A program made the position numbers and the translations under genes. A DNA stretch of 64,000 nt, taken from contig NZ_JAMBNX010000002.1 of assembly GCF_023715325.1 (NCBI RefSeq), positions 434,001 to 498,000 on the forward strand, written 5' to 3'. Shown piece by piece: positions 44,089 through 52,417 of the stretch; the first letter of the stretch is position 1, and every line of letters starts with the position of its first letter. A model generated the notes under the pieces. It did no database searches and was not told where the DNA came from. It worked only from the letters and a program-made list of their open reading frames with translations. The stretch is from Agromyces mediolanus (lineage in GTDB: Bacteria; Actinomycetota; Actinomycetes; Actinomycetales; Microbacteriaceae).

Positions 44089-45690
44089 ATGAGCACGCTT
44101 CACGAGGTCTCGCCGGGCGAGGCCGTCCCCGTCCAGGCAGAGTCCGCCCCCCGCACCTACGAGGTGCGCACCTTCGGCTGTCAGATGAACGTGCACGACT
44201 CCGAGCGGCTCTCCGGCTCGCTCGAAGCGGCCGGCTACGTGCCGGCGAACGGCGCCGAGGCCGATGTGGTCGTGATCAACACCTGCGCGGTGCGCGAGAA
44301 CGCCGACAACAAGCTGTACGGCAACCTCGGCCACCTCGCCGGCGTGAAGCGACGACACGCGGGCATGCAGATCGCGGTCGGCGGCTGTCTCGCCCAGAAG
44401 GACAAGAACGTCATCCTCGAGAAGGCGCCGTGGGTCGACGTCGTCTTCGGCACGCACAACATGGGTGCCCTGCCGAGCCTGCTCGAGCGGGCGCGCCACA
44501 ACGACGAGGCGCAGCTCGAGATCCTCGACGCGCTCGAAGTCTTCCCCTCCACCCTGCCGACGAAGCGCGACTCCACCTACAGCGGCTGGGTGTCCATCTC
44601 GGTCGGCTGCAACAACACCTGCACGTTCTGCATCGTGCCCGCCCTGCGCGGCAAGGAGAAGGACCGCCGCCCCGGCGAGATCCTCGCCGAGGTGCAGGCG
44701 CTCGTCGACGACGGCGCCATCGAGGTCACGCTGCTCGGGCAGAACGTCAACTCCTACGGCGTCGAGTTCGGCGACCGGCACGCGTTCGGCAAGCTCCTCC
44801 GGGCCGCCGGCCAGATCGACGGGCTCGAGCGCATCCGCTTCACGAGCCCGCACCCCGCCGCCTTCACCGACGACGTCATCGACGCCATGGCCGAGACGCC
44901 GAACGTCATGCCGCAGCTGCACATGCCGCTCCAGTCGGGCTCCGATCGCATTCTCAAGGCCATGCGGCGCTCCTACCGCTCCGAGCGATTCCTCGGCATC
45001 CTCGACCGTGTGCGGGCGAAGATCCCGAACGCGGCGATCTCCACCGACATCATCGTCGGCTTCCCGGGTGAGACCGAGGAGGACTTCCAGGAGACGCTGC
45101 GCGTCGTCGAGGCGGCCCGCTTCGCGTCCGCGTTCACCTTCCAGTACTCGATCCGCCCGGGCACCCCCGCCGCCACGATGGAGGAGCAGGTGCCGAAGGA
45201 AATCGTGCAGGAGCGGTACGAGCGGCTCATCGCCCTCCAGGAGCGCATCTCCTGGGAAGAGAACCAGCGCCTCATCGGCCGCACCGCCGAAGTGCTCGTC
45301 GCGACGGGCGAGGGCAAGAAGGACGCCGAGACGCATCGGCTCTCGGGCCGCGCCGAAGACAGCCGGCTCGTGCACTTCGAAGTTCCCGAGGGCTCCGAGG
45401 TCCCGCGACCCGGCGACGTCGTCACGGTCGTCATCTCGCAGGCGGCGCCGTTCCACCTCATCGCCGATTCGCCCGACGGCGCGCCCCTCGTCGTCCGGCG
45501 CACCCGCGCCGGCGACGCCTGGGACCGTGCCCAGGCCGAGAGCTGCGGCGTGCCGTCCGACGGCGCCGCCGCGGGCGCCCCCGGTCCCGTCTCGCTCGGG
45601 CTGCCCGCCGTGCGCGTCTCACGCGAGCCGCTCGTCTCCCCGGGCGTCGGCACCATGCCGATCTACGACCCCACCGACGGTCAGCGCTGA
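44089..45690 (+). CDS. miaB: tRNA-2-methylthio-N6-dimethylallyladenosine synthase
   Basis: Radical SAM methylthiotransferase that modifies A37 of tRNA after MiaA. It has 533 residues. The auxiliary cluster cysteines are in [11 protein letters not shown] near 25, NTCAVREN near 64 and GGCLAQK near 101. The radical SAM CxxxCxxC is in GCNNTCTFC near 175. The TRAM domain follows (about 395-465), then a ~65-residue Ala/Gly/Pro-rich tail that is longer than usual. Operon with miaA (2-nt gap). Confidence 0.96.
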   Translation: MSTLHEVSPGEAVPVQAESAPRTYEVRTFGCQMNVHDSERLSGSLEAAGYVPANGAEADVVVINTCAVRENADNKLYGNLGHLAGVKRRHAGMQIAVGGCLAQKDKNVILEKAPWVDVVFGTHNMGALPSLLERARHNDEAQLEILDALEVFPSTLPTKRDSTYSGWVSISVGCNNTCTFCIVPALRGKEKDRRPGEILAEVQALVDDGAIEVTLLGQNVNSYGVEFGDRHAFGKLLRAAGQIDGLERIRFTSPHPAAFTDDVIDAMAETPNVMPQLHMPLQSGSDRILKAMRRSYRSERFLGILDRVRAKIPNAAISTDIIVGFPGETEEDFQETLRVVEAARFASAFTFQYSIRPGTPAATMEEQVPKEIVQERYERLIALQERISWEENQRLIGRTAEVLVATGEGKKDAETHRLSGRAEDSRLVHFEVPEGSEVPRPGDVVTVVISQAAPFHLIADSPDGAPLVVRRTRAGDAWDRAQAESCGVPSDGAAAGAPGPVSLGLPAVRVSREPLVSPGVGTMPIYDPTDGQR

Positions 45691-45691
45691 C

Positions 45692-46612
45692 GTGACGCTC
45701 GTCGCGGTGGTCGGCGCCACCGGCACCGGCAAGTCGGCCTTCGCCCTCGACCTCGCCGAGGCGTATGCGCGCACCGGACGGCGCGCCGAGATCGTGAACG
45801 CCGACGCCATGCAGCTGTACCGCGGCATGGACATCGGCACCGCGAAGCTCCCCGTCGCGGAGCGCCGGGGCATCCCGCACCACCTGCTCGACGTGCTCGA
45901 CGTGACCGCCGAGGCCTCCGTCGCCGCGTACCAGCGCGACGCGCGCGCGGCCGTCGACCGCATCACGGCCGACGGGGGCGTCGCCGTGCTCGTCGGCGGA
46001 TCCGGCCTGTACGTCTCGAGCGTGATCCACGACTTCCGCTTCCCAGGCACCGACCCGGCGGTGCGCGCCCGGCTCGAGGCCGAACTCGCCGAGCGGGGGC
46101 CGGGGCTGCTGCACGCCCGGCTGCGCGAGATCGACGCCGAGACGGCGTCGGGGGTCGACGCGCAGAACGGCCGGCGCATCGTGCGGGCGCTCGAGGTGAT
46201 CGAGGTGACCGGTGAGCCCAAGGCGGCCCGCCTCCCCGACGAGCCGGTGCCGTGGCGTCCGCACCGCATCGTGCACCTCCGCAGCGAGCGCGCCGCCCTC
46301 GTCGCTCGGCTCGACGAACGGGTCGGGCAGATGTGGCGCGACGGCCTGGTCGACGAGGTCGCCGGGCTCGTGCCCCTCGGGCTCGAGCGCGGAGTGACCG
46401 CGCGCAAGGCCATCGGGTACGCGCAGGCGCTCGCGGAGTTGGCGGGACGGATGCCCCGGGCCGAGGCGATCGCGGAGACCCAGCAGCTCACCAGGGTGTA
46501 CGCCAGGCGCCAGGTGGGCTGGTTCAAGCGCTACCGGGACGCCGCCGTGCTCGACCCCCTCGACGACGTCGCCCGCGCCGCCGAGCTCGCCCGACTCGCC
46601 GCCCTAGACTGA
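45692..46612 (+). CDS. miaA: tRNA dimethylallyltransferase
   Basis: Transfers dimethylallyl to A37 of UNN-decoding tRNAs, 306 residues. P-loop GATGTGKS is at 8-15, [17 protein letters not shown] near 35-51 (catalytic Asp), and GGSGLYVSS near 100. [13 protein letters not shown] near 240 contacts tRNA. GTG start. It supplies the substrate for MiaB encoded immediately upstream. Confidence 0.96.
   Translation: MTLVAVVGATGTGKSAFALDLAEAYARTGRRAEIVNADAMQLYRGMDIGTAKLPVAERRGIPHHLLDVLDVTAEASVAAYQRDARAAVDRITADGGVAVLVGGSGLYVSSVIHDFRFPGTDPAVRARLEAELAERGPGLLHARLREIDAETASGVDAQNGRRIVRALEVIEVTGEPKAARLPDEPVPWRPHRIVHLRSERAALVARLDERVGQMWRDGLVDEVAGLVPLGLERGVTARKAIGYAQALAELAGRMPRAEAIAETQQLTRVYARRQVGWFKRYRDAAVLDPLDDVARAAELARLAALD
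46605..46610 (+). promoter_or_regulatory. -10 box of dapF (leaderless)
   Basis: TAGACT overlaps the miaA stop and ends 7 nt before the dapF ATG. Confidence 0.5.
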
Positions 46613-46617
46613 AGCGC

Positions 46618-47499
46618 ATGTCGTTCGATCTCAGGTTCACCAAGGGGCAGGGCACCGGCAACGACTTCGTGCTCTTCGCAGATCCCGAGGGCGACCTCGA
46701 ACTGACCCCCGAGCAGATCCGGGCGGTCTGCGACCGGCGCTTCGGCGTCGGCGCCGACGGCGTCATCCGCGCGGTCCGCAGCCGCAACCTCGAGGCCGGG
46801 GCAGACGCCCTCGCCGAGGACGCCGCGGCCGTCTGGTTCATGGACTACTGGAACGCCGACGGCTCCGTCTCCGAGATGTGCGGCAACGGCATCCGCGTCT
46901 ACGCCGCGTACCTGCTCGACCAGGGCCTCGCCGAGCTGCCCGACGGCGGCGAACTGGTCATCGGCACCCGCGCCGGGGTGCGGCACGTGCGCCGGGCCGG
47001 CAGCGGGTACCAGGCCGACCTCGGCGTCTGGCGCCTCGCCGGTGGCGAGCCGCTCGTGCGCGCGAAGAACCTTCCCGTCGCGAGGCCCGGCCTCGGGATC
47101 GACGTCGGCAACCCGCACGTCGTCGTCGCCCTCGCCGACGAAGCCGAGCTCGAGGGCCTCGACCTCGGCTACCTGCCGGTGCTCGATCCCGCACCCGAGG
47201 CCGGCGCGAACGTGGAGTTCGTGGTCCCGGCCGACCCGCTCGTCGAGGACGGCGTCGGACGCATCCGCATGCGCGTGCACGAGCGCGGCTCCGGCGAGAC
47301 GCTGTCGTGCGGCACGGGCGCCGTCGCCTCGGCGCTGGCGGTCCGGCACTGGGCCGGCGCCGGCGCCCCCGACACGTGGCGGGTGCAGGTACCCGGCGGC
47401 GTGCTCGGCGTCCGCATGGTGAGCGCCCCCGACGGCGAGCACGTCTCACTGTCCGGCCCCGCCGAGCTCGTCTACGACGGCGTGCTCGCGCTCGCATGA
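46618..47499 (+). CDS. dapF: Diaminopimelate epimerase
   Basis: Converts LL- to meso-diaminopimelate, for lysine and peptidoglycan. It has 293 residues; both catalytic cysteines are present, Cys88 in SEMCGNGIR and Cys231 in [13 protein letters not shown]-terminal [12 protein letters not shown] and NADGS are conserved substrate contacts. The ATG overlap with the MFS gene downstream suggests coupling. Confidence 0.96.
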   Translation: MSFDLRFTKGQGTGNDFVLFADPEGDLELTPEQIRAVCDRRFGVGADGVIRAVRSRNLEAGADALAEDAAAVWFMDYWNADGSVSEMCGNGIRVYAAYLLDQGLAELPDGGELVIGTRAGVRHVRRAGSGYQADLGVWRLAGGEPLVRAKNLPVARPGLGIDVGNPHVVVALADEAELEGLDLGYLPVLDPAPEAGANVEFVVPADPLVEDGVGRIRMRVHERGSGETLSCGTGAVASALAVRHWAGAGAPDTWRVQVPGGVLGVRMVSAPDGEHVSLSGPAELVYDGVLALA

Positions 47500-48755
47500 G
47501 CGGACCCGACCGCCGCACGCCAGCCCGCTCAGCCTTTCCCTGGCTGCTCCTCGTCGGCATCTCGCTCGTCGCGCTGAACTTCCGCGGGCCGCTCGTCACG
47601 ATCTCGCCCGTGATCGGCGACATCGAGCAGAGCCTCGGCATCACCCCGACGACCGCGGGCCTGCTGACGAGCCTGCCGGTGCTCTGCTTCGCCCTCGGCA
47701 CGCCCGTCGCGGCCTGGACGATCCGACTGACCGGCGCCGAGCGCGCGGTGGCGATCGCGCTGGTCGGCACCCTGATCGGAACGATCATCCGCTCCGGCGG
47801 GACCACTGCGGCCGCCTTCGTCGGAACGATCGTGATCGGCATCGCCATCGCGATCGGCAACGTCGTCGTCCCCGTCGTGATCCGGCGCGACGTGCCGCCT
47901 GAGCGCGCCCAGCTCGTGACGGGCGTCTACTCGGCCATGATGAACGTCGGGTCGATGCTGACGATCGCGGCGACGGCACCGCTCGCCGCGCAGATCGGGT
48001 GGCAGTCGGCGACGGCCGTGTGGGGCGTGTTCATCCTCGTCGCGCTCGCGGTGTGGGGGGTCCACCTCCGCCGCACCGTCGCCGAGACCCGCGAGGCGCG
48101 GGCCGCCGAGGCGCTCGCGGTCACCGGCTCGCTGCAGGCCGTGACGGGCCCCGCCGGCGTCATCCCCGGGGAGCGCTCGGCCTGGCGCAACAGCATGACC
48201 TGGCTGCTCGCCGCCGCCTTCGCCACCCAATCCTTCTCCTACTACGGCCTGAGCGCCTGGCTGCCGAGCCTCTACGCGGACGAGCACGGGCTCGATGCGA
48301 TCGCGGCGGGCAACGTCTCGTCACTGTTCCAGCTGGCCGCCGTCGCCGGGGCGCTCGGTGTCCCCTTCCTCGGCCGGGCGCGCCCGGTCTGGGTGCAGCC
48401 CGCGATCGTCGGGGTGCTCTGGATGAGCCTGCCGCTCGGGCTGCTGCTCGCGCCGGACGCCTACCTGATCTGGACCGTGACGGGCGGCATCGCCCAGGGC
48501 GGCGGCTTCGTCGTGATCATCGCGTCGGTGGTGCGGTTCACCCGCACCGACCGCGAGACCACGCAGATGTCCGCGCTCGTGCAGGCCGGCGGCTACCTGC
48601 TCGCGGCGACGGCGCCGCCGGTGCTCGGAGCGCTGCACGAGTCGACGGGCGGCTGGACGGCGCCGCTCCTCGCCGTGCTGGTGGCGACCGCCGGGTTCCT
48701 CGTGCTCACGAGCACCGCAGCGATCCGGGCGGCCCGCACCGGCGCCGCCGATTGA
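47496..48755 (+). CDS. MFS transporter, CynX/NimT-like
   Basis: A 419-residue major facilitator with about twelve hydrophobic helices. [27 protein letters not shown] opens the first helix pair, and a charged cytoplasmic loop (about 195-235) divides the halves. This subfamily includes cyanate and 2-nitroimidazole exporters/transporters, but the substrate here is not predictable. ATGA overlap with dapF. Confidence 0.88.
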   Translation: MSGPDRRTPARSAFPWLLLVGISLVALNFRGPLVTISPVIGDIEQSLGITPTTAGLLTSLPVLCFALGTPVAAWTIRLTGAERAVAIALVGTLIGTIIRSGGTTAAAFVGTIVIGIAIAIGNVVVPVVIRRDVPPERAQLVTGVYSAMMNVGSMLTIAATAPLAAQIGWQSATAVWGVFILVALAVWGVHLRRTVAETREARAAEALAVTGSLQAVTGPAGVIPGERSAWRNSMTWLLAAAFATQSFSYYGLSAWLPSLYADEHGLDAIAAGNVSSLFQLAAVAGALGVPFLGRARPVWVQPAIVGVLWMSLPLGLLLAPDAYLIWTVTGGIAQGGGFVVIIASVVRFTRTDRETTQMSALVQAGGYLLAATAPPVLGALHESTGGWTAPLLAVLVATAGFLVLTSTAAIRAARTGAAD

Positions 48756-48758
48756 CGA

Positions 48759-48778
48759 CCGATCGCGGGCGCGATCGG
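48759..48778. terminator. Candidate bidirectional terminator
   Basis: CCGATCGC (48759-48766) pairs with GCGATCGG (48771-48778) around GGGC, between the convergent MFS and methyltransferase genes. Confidence 0.6.
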
Positions 48779-48798
48779 GGCCGGCCCGCGCGAGCCGG

Positions 48799-49413
48799 CT
48801 ACCCTGCTGGCCGGTGCACCTCCAGGAGCCGGAACCCCTTGTCCGTCGTGCGCCGCTCGACCGTGGTGCCGCTCGGCAGCGTCTCGCCGAGCCATCGCTG
48901 GAGGGAGTCGGCGCCGAGATTCTTCTGCACGACGAGCCACGCCGAGGCTCCGGCCTCCAGCCGGGGGAGCCAGGTGCCGAGGAGCTCGTGCAGGGGGGCC
49001 TTGCCGATCCGGATCGGCGGGTTCGACCAGATCGCGCGGAACGCGACGTCGTCGGGAACACCGGAGGGCAGCACGGCGTTGACATTCCTGAGGCCGAGCC
49101 TCGCGGCGTTGCGGCGCACGAGATCCAGGGCGCGTTCGTTGACGTCGACGGCCCAGACCGTCGCGTCGGGGGAGCGGAGGGCGAGGGTCAGCGCCATCGG
49201 GCCCCAGCCGCAGCCGAGATCGAGCAGATCACCGTCAGCGGGCGGCTCGGGCGCGTGCTCGAGGAGCACTCGGGTGCCGTGGTCGACATGCTCGGGACTG
49301 AACACCCCGGCGGCCGTGAGCAGCTCGAGTTCGCGCCCCGCCAGGCGCACCCGGACGGTGCGCAGCGCGTCCTCCGACGCGGGCTTGGACGAGAAGTAGT
49401 GCTCCTGAGACAT
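48799..49413 (-). CDS. RsmC-like class I SAM methyltransferase
   Basis: A 204-residue methyltransferase with SAM loop LLDLGCGWGPMALTLA near 64-79, acidic motif WAVDVNERAL near 91, and the catalytic SNPPIRIGK near 132. The N/D-P-P motif marks exocyclic-amino methylation of guanine or adenine; 16S rRNA G1207 (RsmC) is the usual target, which I infer. It is half-length compared with E. coli RsmC because only the catalytic domain is present, common in Gram-positives. Divergent from hflX. Confidence 0.85.
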   Translation of the reverse strand: MSQEHYFSSKPASEDALRTVRVRLAGRELELLTAAGVFSPEHVDHGTRVLLEHAPEPPADGDLLDLGCGWGPMALTLALRSPDATVWAVDVNERALDLVRRNAARLGLRNVNAVLPSGVPDDVAFRAIWSNPPIRIGKAPLHELLGTWLPRLEAGASAWLVVQKNLGADSLQRWLGETLPSGTTVERRTTDKGFRLLEVHRPAG

Positions 49414-49442
49414 ACAGGGGAACCTATCGCACGAGGGAGAAG

Positions 49443-49448
49443 TAGGCT
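49443..49448 (+). promoter_or_regulatory. -10 box of hflX (leaderless)
   Basis: TAGGCT lies 7 nt before the ATG at 49456. Confidence 0.5.
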
Positions 49449-49455
49449 GGACACG

Positions 49456-50982
49456 ATGAACGAAGCCCCAGAACAGCACCCCGACGACGCTGTCGAGCGC
49501 GTGCTGCGCTCGGCCGACACCCGCGCCGGCATCGCCCGGTTCGGCGCGGAGGCCGCCGCAGCCATCCAGAAGGACGGCGCGGATGCCTCGCCCTGGCAGT
49601 CCAGCGACGGCGAACAGCTCGACCGCGAGGAGCGTGCGGCGCTCCGCCGCGTGAGCGGCCTGTCGACCGAGCTCGAAGACGTCACCGAGGTCGAGTACCG
49701 CCAGCTCCGGCTGGAGAACGTCGTGCTCATCGGCGTCTACTCGCAGGGATCGCTCGACGACGCCGAGACCTCGCTGCGCGAGCTCTCGGCCCTCGCCGAG
49801 ACCGCCGGCGCCCGGGTGCTCGACGGCGTGCTCCAGCGTCGCCCGCACCCCGACCCCGCCACCTATCTCGGTCGCGGCAAGGTCGAGGAGCTCCGCCACA
49901 TCGTGGCCTCGCTCGGCGCCGACACCGTGATCGCCGACACCGAGCTCGCCCCGAGCCAGCGCCGCGCCCTGGAGGACGCGGTGAAGGTGAAGGTGATCGA
50001 CCGCACCGCCGTCATCCTCGACATCTTCAGCCAGCACGCGAAGAGCCGCGAGGGCAAGGCGCAGGTCGAGCTCGCGCAGCTCGAGTACCTCCTGCCGCGC
50101 CTCCGCGGCTGGGGCGAATCGATGTCGCGCCAGGCCGGTGGACAGGTCGGCGGCGCCGGAGCGGGCATGGGCAGCCGCGGTCCCGGTGAGACGAAGCTCG
50201 AACTCGACCGGCGGCGCATCCACTCCCGGATGGCGAAGCTCCGCAAGCAGATCGTCGGCATGAAGCCGGCCCGTGAGGCCAAGCGCGCGAACCGCAAGCG
50301 CAACGCCGTGCCGTCCGTCGCGATCGCCGGGTACACGAACGCCGGCAAGTCGAGCCTCCTGAACCGCATCACCGGAGCGGGCGTCCTCGTCGAGAACGCG
50401 CTGTTCGCGACGCTCGACGCGACCGTGCGGCGCAACACGACCGCAGACGGCCGGGTGTACACGATCGCCGACACCGTCGGGTTCGTCCGCAACCTGCCGC
50501 ACCAGCTCGTCGAGGCGTTCCGCTCGACGCTCGAAGAGGTCGGCGACGCCGACCTCATCGTCCACGTCGTCGACGCGGCGCACCCAGACCCGGCCGGGCA
50601 GATCGCCACCGTCCGCGACGTCATCGGCGAGGTCGGCGCGCGCGACGTGCCCGAACTCGTCGTGTTCAACAAGGCCGATCTCGTCACCGCCGAGGACCGC
50701 CTCGTGCTGCAGGGGCTGGAGCCCGACGCCGTCTTCGCTTCCGCGCGCACCGGCGAAGGGGTCGAGGCCGTGCTCGAGGCGATCGGGCGCATGCTGCCCG
50801 ACCCGGCCGTCGAGGTCGAGCTGCTCGTCCCCTACGAGCGGGGCGACATCGTCTCCGCGCTGCACGAGACCTCGCGCGTCCTCGAGCTCGAGTACGTCGA
50901 GGAGGGCACCAGGGTGCGCGCCCTCGTCTCGCCCGAGCTCGCGGGGCAGCTGGCCGAGTTCCGGGCGCCGATCGCGGCGTAG
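49456..50982 (+). CDS. hflX: GTPase HflX
   Basis: Ribosome-associated GTPase that splits stalled 70S ribosomes. It has 508 residues. A variable N-terminal part is followed by the HflX domain (HPDPATYLGRGKVEEL near 131, RGWGESMSRQAGGQVGGAG near 217, GPGETKLELDRRRI near 243). The G domain has AGYTNAGKSSLLN near 292, DATVRR near 322, DTVGF near 339, and NKAD near 408. The final 16 codons plus stop belong to the first copy of a 61-bp unit repeated twice more after the stop. Confidence 0.95.
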   Translation: MNEAPEQHPDDAVERVLRSADTRAGIARFGAEAAAAIQKDGADASPWQSSDGEQLDREERAALRRVSGLSTELEDVTEVEYRQLRLENVVLIGVYSQGSLDDAETSLRELSALAETAGARVLDGVLQRRPHPDPATYLGRGKVEELRHIVASLGADTVIADTELAPSQRRALEDAVKVKVIDRTAVILDIFSQHAKSREGKAQVELAQLEYLLPRLRGWGESMSRQAGGQVGGAGAGMGSRGPGETKLELDRRRIHSRMAKLRKQIVGMKPAREAKRANRKRNAVPSVAIAGYTNAGKSSLLNRITGAGVLVENALFATLDATVRRNTTADGRVYTIADTVGFVRNLPHQLVEAFRSTLEEVGDADLIVHVVDAAHPDPAGQIATVRDVIGEVGARDVPELVVFNKADLVTAEDRLVLQGLEPDAVFASARTGEGVEAVLEAIGRMLPDPAVEVELLVPYERGDIVSALHETSRVLELEYVEEGTRVRALVSPELAGQLAEFRAPIAA

Positions 50983-51113
50983 CTCCGCTCAGCCCGAGCG
51001 CGCGGGGCAGCTGGCCGAGTTCCGGGCGCCGATCGCGGCGTAGCTCCGCTCAGCCCGAGCTCGCGGGGCAGCTGGTCGAGTTCCGGGCGCCGATCGCGGC
51101 GTAGCTCCGCTCA
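50931..51113 (+). repeat. 61-bp tandem triplication of the hflX 3' end
   Basis: Three head-to-tail copies, 50931-50991, 50992-51052 and 51053-51113. Copy 1 encodes the last 16 HflX codons and the TAG. Copy 2 differs at 51000 (g for t), and copy 3 at one base (ctggtcgag for ctggccgag). Since 61 is not a multiple of three and copy 1 holds the stop, copies 2 and 3 are untranslated. Confidence 0.95.
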
Positions 51114-51130
51114 GCTGGTCGTGGACGCGC

Positions 51131-51159
51131 GCGGGACGCCGGGTCATCCGGCGTCCCGC
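51131..51159 (+). terminator. Terminator of hflX
   Basis: GCGGGACGCCGG (51131-51142) pairs perfectly with CCGGCGTCCCGC (51148-51159) around GTCAT, just after the triplication. Confidence 0.8.
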
Positions 51160-51360
51160 GGCGTCATCCTCGGTCACACTGCTGCGGGCCGCGCCCCGTG
51201 GGCGTATCGTCGCTCGTGATCGTCGGCGACGGGCCGGATGCCCGCCGCCAGGAGCGACCGCCGAGCCCGGCACCCGCCCGCGAGCCCCACCCGCCGCTGT
51301 GCGGCGGTGGTCGCGGCAAGCCGTGCCATCGCCCATGCGGCATCCCCTCGAGGAGCCAGC
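51160..51360 (+). other. metF upstream region, no gene seen
   Basis: About 200 bp of GC-rich sequence before metF. It must contain the metF promoter, but I could not assign one with confidence, and I do not recognise a SAM or cobalamin riboswitch core. A GAGGAG ribosome site precedes the metF ATG. Confidence 0.5.
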
Positions 51361-52314
51361 ATGACCGGAGCCGCAGGCGACTGTCCCGGCCGCCCGCCGA
51401 TCTCCTTCGAGCTGTACCCGCCGCGCAGCGATGCCGCGGCGATCGCACTCGGACGCACGATCGATCGGCTGGCCGAGATCGATCCCGCCTTCATCTCCGT
51501 GACCTTCGGGGCCGGCGGCTCCTCGCGCGGACGGTCGCTCACGGTGCTCCGGTACATCCTCGAGCAGACGCACGTCGAGCCGATGGCGCACCTCACCTGC
51601 GTCGGCTCCTCGCACGCCGAGGCGAACCGCATCGTCCGCGAGTTCCTCGACGCCGGCATCACGAGCTTCCTCGCGCTCCGGGGCGACCCGCCCGAGGGCG
51701 GTGACGCGGATGCCGGACTGGGTGACCTCGGTTCGGCCGCGGAGCTCGTGCAGTTGATCCACCGGGTGCAGGAGGAGCGCGAGCCGTTCGGCCAGGCGGG
51801 CGTGCCCGGGGCGCCGCGCGCGCGACGCATCGGGGCTCGACCGCGGCCCGAACGGGTCGCCGTCGCGGCGTTCCCGACGGGGCATCCCCGCTCCCGCGGC
51901 CTCGCTCAGGACGTCGACGCCCTCCTCGCCAAGGAGGTCGCGGGGGCGACCCTCGCGATCACCCAGCTGTTCTGGCACGCCGACGACTACCTCGGCTTCG
52001 TGGAGCGGGCGCGGACGGCCGGGGTCTCGATCCCGATCCTGCCCGGGCTGATGCCCGTCACGACACCGGCCCGTCTCGCCCGGCTCACCGAGCTGACCGG
52101 CGTCGAGCCTCCCGCCGAACTGGCGATCGCGCTCGAGATCGAGCCGGACGCCCGGGCTCGCGCGGAGATCGGGGAGGCGCACGCGGCGGCCCTCGCCGCG
52201 GCCGTCCTCGAGGGCGGCGCCCCCGGGCTGCACCTGTACACCTACAACCGGCACGAGACGGTCCGCTCCGTGCTCGAGCGGATCGGCATCCACTCGGCCG
52301 CGACGCACGGCTGA
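51361..52314 (+). CDS. metF: Methylenetetrahydrofolate reductase
   Basis: Flavoprotein making 5-methyltetrahydrofolate for MetE. The 317 residues include ISFELYPPRSD near 14-24 (catalytic Glu), FISVTFGAGGSS near 45, LTCVGSS near 78, LALRGDPP near 104, and TQLFWHADDY near 201. A surface insertion (Gly/Arg-rich, about 145-162) is longer than in enterobacterial MetF. It is followed 103 bp later by metE. Confidence 0.93.
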   Translation: MTGAAGDCPGRPPISFELYPPRSDAAAIALGRTIDRLAEIDPAFISVTFGAGGSSRGRSLTVLRYILEQTHVEPMAHLTCVGSSHAEANRIVREFLDAGITSFLALRGDPPEGGDADAGLGDLGSAAELVQLIHRVQEEREPFGQAGVPGAPRARRIGARPRPERVAVAAFPTGHPRSRGLAQDVDALLAKEVAGATLAITQLFWHADDYLGFVERARTAGVSIPILPGLMPVTTPARLARLTELTGVEPPAELAIALEIEPDARARAEIGEAHAAALAAAVLEGGAPGLHLYTYNRHETVRSVLERIGIHSAATHG

Positions 52315-52330
52315 GCCCGACCACAGACCC

Positions 52331-52354
52331 GGCCCTGGGCGATCGCCCCGGGCC
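52331..52354 (+). terminator. Hairpin between metF and metE
   Basis: GGCCCTGGGCG (52331-52341) and CGCCCCGGGCC (52344-52354) form an 11-bp stem with one mismatch and a 2-nt gap. It may be a weak terminator or processing site; read-through into metE is plausible. Confidence 0.4.
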
Positions 52355-52417
52355 CTCCCGGCGACCCGCGATCCGGCGGCTTCGCCGACCCTGCAGCACG
52401 ACGAAAGGACGCAGCAC

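Noticed and set aside
51160-51360. Possible SAM or cobalamin riboswitch upstream of metF
   Set aside because: Gap length is suggestive, but no conserved core of a known class could be recognised; a covariance-model scan would be decisive.
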